Positions 1-5,753 of a stretch of DNA of 5,753 bases are shown here, one piece after another; the stretch's first letter is position 1, and each line of letters begins with the position of its first letter. This DNA comes from Thermodesulfobacteriota bacterium (lineage in GTDB: Bacteria; Desulfobacterota; Desulfomonilia; Desulfomonilales; Desulfomonilaceae): contig JAUPKT010000146.1 in the NCBI GenBank assembly GCA_030837305.1, positions 1 to 5,753 on the forward strand, in the 5' to 3' direction. The notes beneath the pieces were generated by a model, which did not search any database, was not told the origin of the DNA, and was given only the letters and a program-made list of their open reading frames with translations. Made by a program: the position numbers and the translations under genes.

Positions 1-1323
1 AAGCTTGGCAATAAGATTCACAATTGACGCGGGGTCCGTTGCGAACAATCTGATCAAAGGCACTTTGCCCACTGCCCCTCGATCGAAGATAGCATCGGGG
101 ACTTTACCGAGTTCCTCCATAACGTCCTGGACGCCCCAAGCGAGTGTACTTCCCTCTTCTTGCTGAAGATCAGGTGGGGTCCTATTTCTGTCAAATTCCG
201 CTGCAGAGTACCCGAGCGAGCGAATCCTCTTTACCAGGCTGTCTGAATACATGATGGTCATTGCAGCACGTCTTTCCGGATTATATTCCATCGCCGCAAG
301 AACAAGATGATGAATTTGCCGAGAAGCGCCAAATCGCGGCCCGGCAATCGTCTTGATCGCGTTGACCATGCGTATAATTCGGCCTGGAAAGGACGCTACG
401 TCCTGTACCGATTCGGCGTAGGGGATCGCGTACGCAAGATTAGACTGCACCTCAGGGACAAGATATCCAATGTTCAGCCGCTTCAGTCTCTCTAGTGCCC
501 TGTCAAGCTCCTCGATCACGTGAGTCCTGGCCATCTCGCTGGTTATGGACGCAAAGTGATTTATCGGTCCTATGCCTCTGCCAATACCGAGAGAAAAACG
601 AAGAGCCCTGAAAAGGTAGCGCTTCGCCTGATCAATCGCCTCCATGAGAGGAAAGCCCCTTGCCAAGAAAGTTGCAACCGCAGCAGCTAAAGTACAGCCC
701 GTGCCATGGGTGTGGACGGTGGCGACTCGTTGTGTGGAGAACTCATAATGTTGAGATCCGTCGTACAATACGTCGGTAGGTGCGTCTCTTAAGTGTCCTC
801 CCTTTACAAGGACAAAACGCGGGCCCATTTTCTGAAGAACCTTTGCAGCCTTCTTGGCCTCATCCAAATGAGAGATCTCTCTTCCGACCAGAATCTGAGC
901 CTCTTGAATGTTTGGCATGAATACATAGGTTATTGGCAATAGGCGTTTCACGAGAGCCTTTCGGCCGGCTTCGTCGAGTAAAACGAAACCTTTTTTGGAA
1001 TACATCACTGGATCCACAACGAGTTTCTCTATCTTCCATCGCTTGAGACCCTTTGCAACAACATCCACGATTTCAGCGTTACCCAACATTCCCGTCTTGA
1101 CACAATCTGCACCGATGTCACTGAGCACCGAATCCATCTGAGCTGCAACCATTTTTGGATCGAGCAACAGTGTGCCTTGAACTCCCAAGGTGTTTTGCGC
1201 AGTGATGGCTGTGATGACACTGGCTCCGTAACCACCCAGAGATAGAATTGTTTTAAGGTCGGCCTGTATACCGGCTCCGCCACTCGAATCTGACCCTGCA
1301 ATCGTTAAGACCTTGTACAGCAT
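1..1323 (-). CDS. thiDN: Bifunctional HMP/HMP-P kinase and ThiN-type thiamine-phosphate synthase, ThiD-ThiN fusion (3' end cut by window)
   Basis: The frame is open from the ATG at 1323 to the left edge (441 codons, no stop), so the C-terminus is missing, probably only a few residues. Residues 1-260 match ThiD, which phosphorylates hydroxymethylpyrimidine (HMP) and then HMP-phosphate. Visible marks are TIAGSDSSGGAGIQADLKT (7-25), TAQNT (41-45), VKTGML (75-80), DPVM (104-107) and the anion-hole motif THGTGCT (205-211) with Cys210. Residues 275-441 match ThiN, the archaeal-type thiamine-phosphate synthase that does the job of ThiE. Its marks are GYLVPEVQSNLAYA (286-299), the FPGRI segment (312-316), HH at 338-339 and IFDRGAVGK (412-420). 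The start fits the usual ThiD N-terminus, and a weak GGATAGG lies 7 bases upstream. The protein is cytoplasmic and acts in thiamine biosynthesis. No TPP riboswitch is evident upstream. The identification is from recalled family motifs. Confidence 0.95.
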   Translation of the reverse strand, partial: MLYKVLTIAGSDSSGGAGIQADLKTILSLGGYGASVITAITAQNTLGVQGTLLLDPKMVAAQMDSVLSDIGADCVKTGMLGNAEIVDVVAKGLKRWKIEKLVVDPVMYSKKGFVLLDEAGRKALVKRLLPITYVFMPNIQEAQILVGREISHLDEAKKAAKVLQKMGPRFVLVKGGHLRDAPTDVLYDGSQHYEFSTQRVATVHTHGTGCTLAAAVATFLARGFPLMEAIDQAKRYLFRALRFSLGIGRGIGPINHFASITSEMARTHVIEELDRALERLKRLNIGYLVPEVQSNLAYAIPYAESVQDVASFPGRIIRMVNAIKTIAGPRFGASRQIHHLVLAAMEYNPERRAAMTIMYSDSLVKRIRSLGYSAAEFDRNRTPPDLQQEEGSTLAWGVQDVMEELGKVPDAIFDRGAVGKVPLIRLFATDPASIVNLIAKL

Positions 1324-1346
1324 TGTTGAGCCTATCCGGCAATCAA

Positions 1347-1390
1347 CTCGTGTCCGACATCCCGTTATTCAGAATGAGTAGGGACACAAG
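1347..1390 (-). promoter_or_regulatory. Stem-loop in the thiDN 5' leader
   Basis: On the thiDN transcript the arm CUUGUGUCC (1390-1382) can pair with GGACACGAG (1355-1347). This gives 9 pairs, one of them G-U, with a 26-base loop. The stem ends 23 bases before the thiDN ATG, leaving the weak ribosome binding site unpaired just downstream. There is no following U-run, so it is not an intrinsic terminator. The stem is visible in the sequence. A regulatory role is a guess, and the long loop makes it only moderately stable. Confidence 0.4.
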
Positions 1391-1431
1391 CATGACCTGC
1401 AAATTATGTTGGTTCATCTAGATTGAAATAG

Positions 1432-1460
1432 ATAATTTGCTTTTTTGCCGCAAGTGTCAA
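1432..1460 (-). promoter_or_regulatory. Predicted sigma-70-type promoter for thiDN
   Basis: Reading the minus strand, a perfect -35 box TTGACA (1460-1455) is followed after 17 bases by AATTAT (1437-1432), which matches 4 of 6 bases of the -10 consensus. The spacer carries an A6 run. Transcription would begin near 1425, giving a leader of about 100 bases before the thiDN start at 1323. It mirrors the plus-strand promoter at 1483-1512. No experimental start site is available. Confidence 0.55.
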
Positions 1461-1490
1461 CCGATAAGAAATGTTGGCGCTGTTGACACT
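1453..1490. repeat. 9-bp perfect inverted repeat spanning both -35 boxes
   Basis: AGTGTCAAC (1453-1461) and GTTGACACT (1482-1490) are exact reverse complements separated by 20 bases. Each arm contains the TTGACA -35 box of one of the two divergent promoters. The symmetry continues outward: AATTATCT occurs on the minus strand at 1437-1430 and on the plus strand at 1507-1514, 15 and 16 bases beyond the respective arms. It may simply reflect two promoters with the same boxes, or it may be an operator for a dimeric regulator. Confidence 0.6.
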
Positions 1491-1512
1491 GTCCGTCCAG
1501 TGAGCTAATTAT
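1483..1512 (+). promoter_or_regulatory. Predicted sigma-70-type promoter reading toward hldE
   Basis: A perfect -35 box TTGACA (1483-1488) is followed after 18 bases by AATTAT (1507-1512), a 4 of 6 match to the -10 consensus. The predicted start near 1519 would give a leader of about 37 bases for the 18-codon frame at 1556 and about 370 bases for hldE at 1889. I saw no better promoter closer to hldE, so this is the best candidate for driving both. Confidence 0.55.
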
Positions 1513-1542
1513 CTTCACATTGCATGGAGTGTCCTAACGAAG

Positions 1543-1551
1543 TAAGGAGGT
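1543..1551 (+). promoter_or_regulatory. Perfect Shine-Dalgarno sequence for an 18-codon frame
   Basis: TAAGGAGGT matches nine consecutive bases of the complement of the 16S rRNA 3' tail and sits 4 bases before the ATG at 1556 (AAGGAGG is 5 bases before it). It is by far the strongest ribosome binding site in the window, stronger than those of hldE, lpxK or thiDN. Confidence 0.7.
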
Positions 1552-1555
1552 CGCC

Positions 1556-1612
1556 ATGAAAAGATACTCTATTCCTCGCGTGGCCCATTGTTCGGAGGGC
1601 TGTCCTAGTTAG
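1556..1612 (+). CDS. Putative 18-residue leader peptide or small protein upstream of hldE
   Basis: The frame runs from ATG 1556 to TAG 1610-1612 and encodes MKRYSIPRVAHCSEGCPS. Support comes from the perfect Shine-Dalgarno sequence and from a predicted promoter whose start would lie about 37 bases upstream. The peptide has two cysteines in a C-x3-C spacing, a basic N-terminus and no hydrophobic segment, so it is neither a signal peptide nor a membrane peptide. No run of a single amino acid is present, so a classic amino-acid attenuator is not indicated. It is in the same reading frame as hldE, but several stops intervene. I do not recognise it. It could be a regulatory leader peptide, a small free peptide, or the relic of a longer gene. 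Confidence 0.45.
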   Translation: MKRYSIPRVAHCSEGCPS

Positions 1613-1655
1613 TCCTGAGCATGACGCAAAAAGGCTCGTTCGCAAACGTCTTGCC

Positions 1656-1686
1656 CGCGCTTGATCGTTACCCGCGATCAAGCGCG
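1656..1686 (+). repeat. Perfect 12-bp inverted repeat (strong hairpin) in the hldE leader
   Basis: CGCGCTTGATCG (1656-1667) and CGATCAAGCGCG (1675-1686) are exact reverse complements around the 7-base loop TTACCCG. As RNA this is a stable GC-rich stem beginning 43 bases after the stop of the 18-codon frame. Neither side is followed by a T-run, so it is not a standard intrinsic terminator. It could be an attenuator or mRNA-stabilising element, part of a small RNA, or a dyad operator in DNA. The repeat itself is certain; its role is unknown. Confidence 0.6.
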
Positions 1687-1888
1687 ATGGCGATGACGTG
1701 TCTGCTTGAGAAAGATGTGACGAGATGGAGCATGGGTCTCTCCCTCGTGGATGAGCAACGTTCAAGAGCAGCCCATACTCCGCAAAGGTACAGGCAGACA
1801 AAGCGGACGCAACGCCTATCACTTCTCGACAACCTCATCGCACAGACATCAAGCTTTCTGCACTCGGCGAACGGATGTACAGATAAAG

Positions 1889-3355
1889 ATGATCAACAGA
1901 AATACCCTCTCTGACGAAGATCTCATAAGAAAACTTAAGCCCGCTCCAATACTGGTTGTTGGAGATGTCATGGTTGACGAATATATCATGGGAGATGTCG
2001 AGCGCATATCCCCCGAATCCCCGGTGCCGGTTCTTGTTGCCCGAGATCGCTTGAGAAGACTCGGTGGTGCAGGAAATGTGGTCCGGAATCTCATGACCAT
2101 GGGGGGTAAAGTTGCTCTGTTTGCTACAGTGGGGCAGGACAATCCAGGACGATGGTTTAAGCGACACTGTGAAGAAATGGGCGTCGACACATTCTGGGTA
2201 AAGGACGATATTGCGCGGCCCACCACCATGAAAACTCGTGTCGTAGCTCGCAACCAGCAAATAGTCCGAATCGACGAAGAGCATTTGACCCCCATCAGTC
2301 AGGTTATGGAGACTGCCATAATTGAAGACATCAAGTCCGTAATGCCTCAGGTCAGGGCCGCCATAGTATCTGACTACGGAAAGGGTTTTCTCACAAACAA
2401 TGTTCTCAATTCCCTTCTCAGAGTCGCTCGGGAAAATGGAGTGCCGGTCCTAGTAGACCCAAAAGGGATGGACTACACTCGTTATGACGGCGCAACATAC
2501 ATCACCCCTAATGTGCGGGAAGCATCACTTGCGTCGGGCATCGACATTCGGGATGGAGATCTGCTGGTCGCGGCCGGTCGGACTCTCATAGAACAAGTGC
2601 ATGCCGAAGGAATTATTATTACCAGGGGAAAAGATGGAATTACCTTGGTCACGAAGAAGAAACATCAAGATTTTCCGGTTAAAGCGGTAGAGATAGTTGA
2701 CGTGACCGGAGCAGGAGATACGGTAATTTCCACCCTTGCTTTGGCTACTGCCAGTGGCCTGCCGATAGACAACGCCATCACATTGGCCAACCTGGCAGCC
2801 TCCCTCGTAGTAGCCCGCTTCGGTGCCGCATCTGTGACTTTGTCCGAAATGTTGGACAGTCTTCGGGAGCAGAGTCTTAATAACAAGAAGCAACACCTCG
2901 ACGACATAGACGCAACACTCCGGCGACACCGCATGCAGGGCCGCAGAGTCGTTTTCACAAACGGTTGTTTTGACCTCTTTCATGCAGGGCATTTAGCGAC
3001 TTTGAGAAAAGCGGCAGAGTTCGGCGAAGTACTCGTTGTGGGAATTAACTCCGACGGGTCAATAAAGTCCATCAAAGGCCCCGGCCGCCCTATTGTTCCA
3101 GAGTCGCAACGCGTTGAAATGATTGCAGCCTTAAGTTTTGTGGACTACGTTCTCGTGTTTGATGAAGAGACCCCGTTGAACCTTATCAAAGCAGTACGTC
3201 CGGATATTCTTGTCAAGGGAGAAGACTGGCGGGGCAAGAAAGTGGTCGGTGAAGAGGTAGTAACCGCCCGAGGGGGGAGGGTGGAATTCGTGAAACTCCT
3301 GGCGGGACTGTCTACAACTGAAATCATCAATCGCATAAGAGCATGGCAAGACTAG
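1889..3355 (+). CDS. hldE: Bifunctional D-glycero-beta-D-manno-heptose-7-phosphate 1-kinase / heptose-1-phosphate adenylyltransferase HldE
   Basis: This 488-residue cytoplasmic enzyme makes ADP-heptose for the LPS inner core. The N-terminal ribokinase-fold domain (about 1-325) phosphorylates heptose 7-phosphate at C1. Its marks are GDVMVDEY (25-32), ISPESPVPV (40-48), GGAGN (59-63), SDYGKG (161-166) and DVTGAGD (271-277) with catalytic Asp277. The C-terminal nucleotidyltransferase domain (about 345-488) adds AMP. Its marks are FTNGCFDLFHAGH (356-368) with the HxGH motif, KGEDW (443-447) and STTEII (475-480). The length agrees with E. coli HldE (477 residues). An in-frame ATG at 1751 would add 46 residues unlike the family and has no ribosome binding site, so ATG 1889 is chosen, although its own site is weak (AGATAAAG). 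Both domains look intact. The stop lies 2 bases from that of the convergent lpxK. Confidence 0.97.
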   Translation: MINRNTLSDEDLIRKLKPAPILVVGDVMVDEYIMGDVERISPESPVPVLVARDRLRRLGGAGNVVRNLMTMGGKVALFATVGQDNPGRWFKRHCEEMGVDTFWVKDDIARPTTMKTRVVARNQQIVRIDEEHLTPISQVMETAIIEDIKSVMPQVRAAIVSDYGKGFLTNNVLNSLLRVARENGVPVLVDPKGMDYTRYDGATYITPNVREASLASGIDIRDGDLLVAAGRTLIEQVHAEGIIITRGKDGITLVTKKKHQDFPVKAVEIVDVTGAGDTVISTLALATASGLPIDNAITLANLAASLVVARFGAASVTLSEMLDSLREQSLNNKKQHLDDIDATLRRHRMQGRRVVFTNGCFDLFHAGHLATLRKAAEFGEVLVVGINSDGSIKSIKGPGRPIVPESQRVEMIAALSFVDYVLVFDEETPLNLIKAVRPDILVKGEDWRGKKVVGEEVVTARGGRVEFVKLLAGLSTTEIINRIRAWQD

Positions 3356-3357
3356 GC

Positions 3358-4404
3358 TTAGCAAACATTCACTCCATCTGAAACTCGGGGAGCTATCCAT
3401 CTCATGACGAAATGAGTGAAATCAGCTTCCTCATCAATCTCGGCATCAATCCTCAGAGCCCATGTATTGTCCTTGTTGACGAACCAGTCCGGAAGTTTTA
3501 CCCAGTCTTTTTCGGTAAAAACAATGTCCATGGACGGGTTCTCATTCAGTATGTGTTCAAGTTCTCTATCTGAAAAGAAATGGTGGTCGCGATGAACCAC
3601 GTGGGCAACAACCTGCCAGCCCAGATTTCGGGCGGTGTGAGCGAATCGCTCGGGCCTCGCTATTGCTGATACCAACTGAACGGAGCGGTCCCTGAGCGTA
3701 TCAGGGGGCACTATCTCCGAAAACCGCTTGTTGAACAAGAGCCCGACCGGCTTTTGTCCAAGTCTAAATATTGGTTTGTTTTTCAGAGACTTGAAAGCCT
3801 CGGGCACTATGGCGTGCCTCGGCAGCATTAGTGCATCGGCGCGCTGTACTGCTGACATGGACTCCCGCAGTTCAATGAGCGGCAGCATTTCGTGCTCATT
3901 GCCTACAAGAACGAGCAGGTTGAGATCGCGCTCGAGACTCAAATGTTGAAAACCGTCGTCCAAAATCACGACGTTGGATCCAAACAGGTTCACCGCGGCC
4001 ATTACCGGGTGGATTCTTTTTCGGCCCACTAAGACAGGCACACCTCGGAGCCGGGATGCAATCAGAAAGGGTTCGTCACCGACGACGGTGGAGTCTTCAC
4101 GTGGTTGTTCCGACATGCCATCGGTTACAATCAAAAAAGGGTCTCGGTTGCTCCCTCCATATCCACGGCTGACCACTGCCGGGGAAAGACCGATCGACCC
4201 CAGTCTCTCGGCCAGCCAGATGACCACGGGAGTCTTGCCGCTTCCCCCAAGTACAAGGTTCCCAACCGAGATTACCTTGATCGGAGCCTTGCAACTTTTG
4301 AGCAATCCCAGGTCGTACGCAAACTGTCTGCCCCTCTGCAAAGCATGAAAGAACTCGCCTGGGATGGTTAGCAAACTCTTGCTGATCGTTCGGCTCCAAT
4401 TCAT
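3358..4404 (-). CDS. lpxK: Tetraacyldisaccharide 4'-kinase LpxK
   Basis: LpxK phosphorylates the 4' position of the lipid A disaccharide at the inner face of the cytoplasmic membrane, using ATP. The protein has 348 residues, close to the E. coli enzyme (328). Marks in order are an amphipathic N-terminal stretch (about 1-35, the membrane-associating part in the family), SVGNLVLGGSGKTPV with the P-loop (46-60), SRGYGG (79-84), GDEP (109-112), DDGFQH (149-154, DDGLQH in many relatives), ARPERF (249-254), DHHFF (273-277) and TEKDWVKL (297-304). The start is ATG 4404, preceded by a good AGGA ribosome binding site (GGAAG at 4418-4414, 9 bases away). It lies downstream of msbA on the same strand across a 171-base gap and is probably co-transcribed. 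It converges on hldE with no room for a terminator between the stops. Confidence 0.97.
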   Translation of the reverse strand: MNWSRTISKSLLTIPGEFFHALQRGRQFAYDLGLLKSCKAPIKVISVGNLVLGGSGKTPVVIWLAERLGSIGLSPAVVSRGYGGSNRDPFLIVTDGMSEQPREDSTVVGDEPFLIASRLRGVPVLVGRKRIHPVMAAVNLFGSNVVILDDGFQHLSLERDLNLLVLVGNEHEMLPLIELRESMSAVQRADALMLPRHAIVPEAFKSLKNKPIFRLGQKPVGLLFNKRFSEIVPPDTLRDRSVQLVSAIARPERFAHTARNLGWQVVAHVVHRDHHFFSDRELEHILNENPSMDIVFTEKDWVKLPDWFVNKDNTWALRIDAEIDEEADFTHFVMRWIAPRVSDGVNVC

Positions 4405-4575
4405 GCTTTACGACTTCCTGCGAAATCCATCGTTGCTTCCCGGCGTCTTCAACGGAGAGACTGTTCTCCTGAAAGTAACCTCGGTGTGATCGGCTCCATC
4501 ACCCCATGACGGCGTCAATCGGACGTCCTAACCATGCGCTAATCTATCTCCCTGATTGCTATGAAAAATTGGAGT
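4405..4575. other. msbA-lpxK intergenic gap, no gene recognised
   Basis: The 171 bases between the msbA stop and the lpxK start hold no convincing gene, terminator or promoter. The only distinct element is the lpxK ribosome binding site at its lpxK-proximal end. A weak 5-bp stem (GGAGA 4454-4458, TCTCC 4465-4469) and a palindrome GGACGTCC (4521-4528) are probably chance. A nine-codon minus-strand frame (4430-4401) ends in an ATGA overlap with the lpxK start, but its ribosome binding site is weak. Confidence 0.6.
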
Positions 4576-5753
4576 TCAAATTAACGGTGCTTCACGTGGG
4601 GAAGCTACGGCCTCTGATGACGATATGTCACTTGAAAATTGCAGGTGATAGAGCCGAGCAAATTCCCTACCTAGGGCCAGCAACTCATCATGTGAGCCCA
4701 CCTCGGCCACGGAACCGTTCACCAAGACATAAATCCTGTCCACGTTCCTGATGGTAGAAAGCCTGTGGGCAACCACCAGGGTAGTACGACCCTTCATAAG
4801 TACTTCCAAGGCACTCTGAACGGCCATTTCCGAGTCTGAATCCAGATTGGATGTCGCTTCGTCCAAGATCAATACAGGGGGATCTTTTAACAGAGCCCGG
4901 GCAATGGCTATTCTCTGTCGCTCACCCCCTGACAGCTTCATGCCGTTCTCCCCGATGAAGGTGTCATAACCTTGTGGCAATGCGCTGATAAAATAGTCGG
5001 CATTGGCCGCCTTCGCCGCGTCCCTTACCTTCTCCAGGGGCAGGTCAGGACGACCGTATGCAATGTTGTTGCGAATAGTATCGTCAAAAAGGATGGTCTG
5101 CTGTGTCACTATGCCGATTTTCTCTCTCAGTGACTTCTGCGTGAACCTCCGTATGTCTGTTCCATCTATCAGGATTCTTCCTGCCGTCACATCATAGAAT
5201 CTTGGCAAGAGATCCAGCAAGGTGCTTTTCCCAACCCCGCTCTCTCCTACGATAGCCACGGCCTCGCCAACTTCTATCCGTAGTGTGATGTCCTTGAATA
5301 CCGGTTGGCATCCGTATGAAAAGGCAATATGCTCATAGAGTATTTCTCGTTCTATCTTTTCAAGGATTAGGGCACCAGGTTCATCCGTGACGTCCGGCTC
5401 CGTGTCCATCAATGCAAAAATCCTCTCCCCCGCGCTGATACCCTCCTGAATGGTGATATTGACTTCGTTGATTCTCTTGATGGGCTCGTACAGCATTAAC
5501 AGAGCCGCCAAGAATGAGAAAAAAGTGCCCTGCGTGGATATGCCGTTGATTACCTGATACCCGCCGTAGAACACGATGGCGCATACTCCCAGTCCGCCGA
5601 GAGTTTCCATAACGGGATTTGACAACGCTCGAACCTTAAATCTCCTCATGAATGCGTTAAAGAGTGTCTGATTCACTTGGTCAAAACGCGATCGCTCGTA
5701 GTCTTCCATGGCAAAGGCCTTCACAATCCGAATGCCTGTGATCGTTTCGTTAA
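4576..5753 (-). CDS. msbA: Lipid A export ABC transporter/permease MsbA (N-terminus cut by window)
   Basis: MsbA flips lipid A-core across the inner membrane using ATP; each subunit carries one membrane and one ATPase domain. The frame is open to the right edge, with 391 residues visible from NETITGIRIVKAF, typical of mid-membrane-domain MsbA. About 190 N-terminal residues, including the first membrane helices, lie outside. Visible numbering: two membrane helices at about 45-68 and 76-91, then a full nucleotide-binding domain. That domain has Walker A GESGVGKST (169-177), Q-loop VTQQ (215-218), x-loop FIGENG (265-270), signature LSGGERQ (273-279), Walker B VLILDEATS (293-301) and H-loop His329. 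All catalytic motifs are intact. The apparent GTG start at 5724 is not the real start, because conserved sequence continues upstream. Related drug or peptide exporters share this architecture; the neighbouring lpxK makes MsbA the best call. Confidence 0.92.
   Translation of the reverse strand, partial: NETITGIRIVKAFAMEDYERSRFDQVNQTLFNAFMRRFKVRALSNPVMETLGGLGVCAIVFYGGYQVINGISTQGTFFSFLAALLMLYEPIKRINEVNITIQEGISAGERIFALMDTEPDVTDEPGALILEKIEREILYEHIAFSYGCQPVFKDITLRIEVGEAVAIVGESGVGKSTLLDLLPRFYDVTAGRILIDGTDIRRFTQKSLREKIGIVTQQTILFDDTIRNNIAYGRPDLPLEKVRDAAKAANADYFISALPQGYDTFIGENGMKLSGGERQRIAIARALLKDPPVLILDEATSNLDSDSEMAVQSALEVLMKGRTTLVVAHRLSTIRNVDRIYVLVNGSVAEVGSHDELLALGREFARLYHLQFSSDISSSEAVASPREAPLI

Larger units (their letters stand above)
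1519..1888 (+). other. hldE: Long putative 5' leader of hldE
   Basis: This stretch lies between the predicted transcription start and the hldE start. It holds, in order, a perfect Shine-Dalgarno sequence, an 18-codon frame, a 12-bp perfect inverted repeat, and about 200 bases in which I see no recognisable gene. Two longer frames cross it (1505-1822 minus and 1621-1914 plus), but neither has a convincing ribosome binding site or a familiar protein sequence. Leader status rests on the promoter prediction. A small RNA gene or a decayed gene are alternatives. Confidence 0.4.

Noticed and set aside
1..6. HindIII site AAGCTT exactly at the window start, hinting at a clone boundary
   Set aside because: A second HindIII site at 1851-1856 lies inside the window and the right end is not a HindIII site. 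It is not biological information either way.
1531..1616. Three GTCCT copies (1531, 1602, 1612) as anti-Shine-Dalgarno elements for AAGGAGG
   Set aside because: Pairing with the Shine-Dalgarno sequence is only about 4 bp, too weak to claim sequestration.
1610..1618. Amber readthrough (pyrrolysine) extending the 18-codon frame
   Set aside because: The next in-frame codon but one after TAG is TGA, so readthrough would add only two residues.
1661..1681. FNR/CRP-like site TTGAT...ATCAA in the hairpin
   Set aside because: The half-sites are 11 bases apart rather than 4, and they are fully explained as part of the longer 12-bp inverted repeat.
1505..1822. 105-codon minus-strand frame in the intergenic region
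   Set aside because: It starts at GTG without a properly spaced ribosome binding site, runs antisense to the short frame with the perfect Shine-Dalgarno sequence, and resembles no family I know.
1751..1888. 46-residue N-terminal extension of HldE from the ATG at 1751
   Set aside because: The extension has no resemblance to the HldE N-terminus and no ribosome binding site. Starting at 1889 gives the normal family length.
1621..1914. 97-codon plus-strand frame overlapping the hldE start
   Set aside because: No Shine-Dalgarno sequence at 1621, no recognisable motif, and an odd composition. It overlaps hldE by 26 bases, so coupling cannot be fully excluded, but support is too thin.
4401..4430. 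Nine-codon minus-strand frame ending in an ATGA overlap with lpxK
   Set aside because: Weak ribosome binding site and very short. An ATGA overlap occurs easily by chance, and lpxK has its own good site.
4454..4469. GGAGA/TCTCC stem in the msbA-lpxK gap as a terminator
   Set aside because: Only a 5-bp stem with no T-run. It would also separate two genes that probably share a transcript.
5707..5724. GTG 5724 or ATG 5709 as the msbA start
   Set aside because: Conserved MsbA sequence (ETITGIRI) continues upstream to the window edge, so the gene is cut by the window rather than starting here.

Overview
The window comes from a Gram-negative bacterium with a complete lipopolysaccharide (LPS) pathway. 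Four protein genes are clear by eye: a thiamine gene (thiDN) and three LPS genes (hldE, lpxK, msbA). The ThiD-ThiN fusion together with a bifunctional HldE and an msbA-lpxK pair fits a deltaproteobacterium (Desulfobacterota or Syntrophobacterales-like). That placement is inference from gene content and protein flavour, not a database match. No mobile element, tRNA, rRNA or CRISPR array was seen.

Layout. Bases 1-1323 (minus) hold thiDN, which is open at the left edge and lacks only its last residues. Bases 1324-1888 are a 565-base divergent intergenic region. Bases 1889-3355 (plus) hold hldE. Bases 3358-4404 (minus) hold lpxK, whose stop codon lies only 2 bases from the hldE stop. Bases 4405-4575 are a gap with no convincing gene. 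Bases 4576-5753 (minus) hold the C-terminal two thirds of msbA, cut by the right edge.

The LPS genes cover three steps. HldE makes the ADP-heptose precursor of the inner core, LpxK adds the 4'-phosphate of lipid A, and MsbA flips the lipid A-core across the inner membrane. msbA and lpxK are read in the same direction and probably form one transcription unit. hldE faces them on the opposite strand. ThiDN is unrelated to LPS: it phosphorylates HMP and joins it to the thiazole phosphate to give thiamine phosphate.

The part least explained by known genes is the intergenic region 1324-1888. It has two back-to-back promoter-like sequences sharing the same boxes, GTTGACACT and AATTATCT, arranged as a near mirror image. 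On the hldE side a perfect Shine-Dalgarno sequence (TAAGGAGGT) precedes an 18-codon open frame. A perfect 12-bp inverted repeat follows, and then about 200 more bases before the weakly marked hldE start. On the thiDN side the short leader holds a 9-bp stem. This looks like a structured, possibly regulated leader for hldE plus a shared control region. All functional statements about it are inference.
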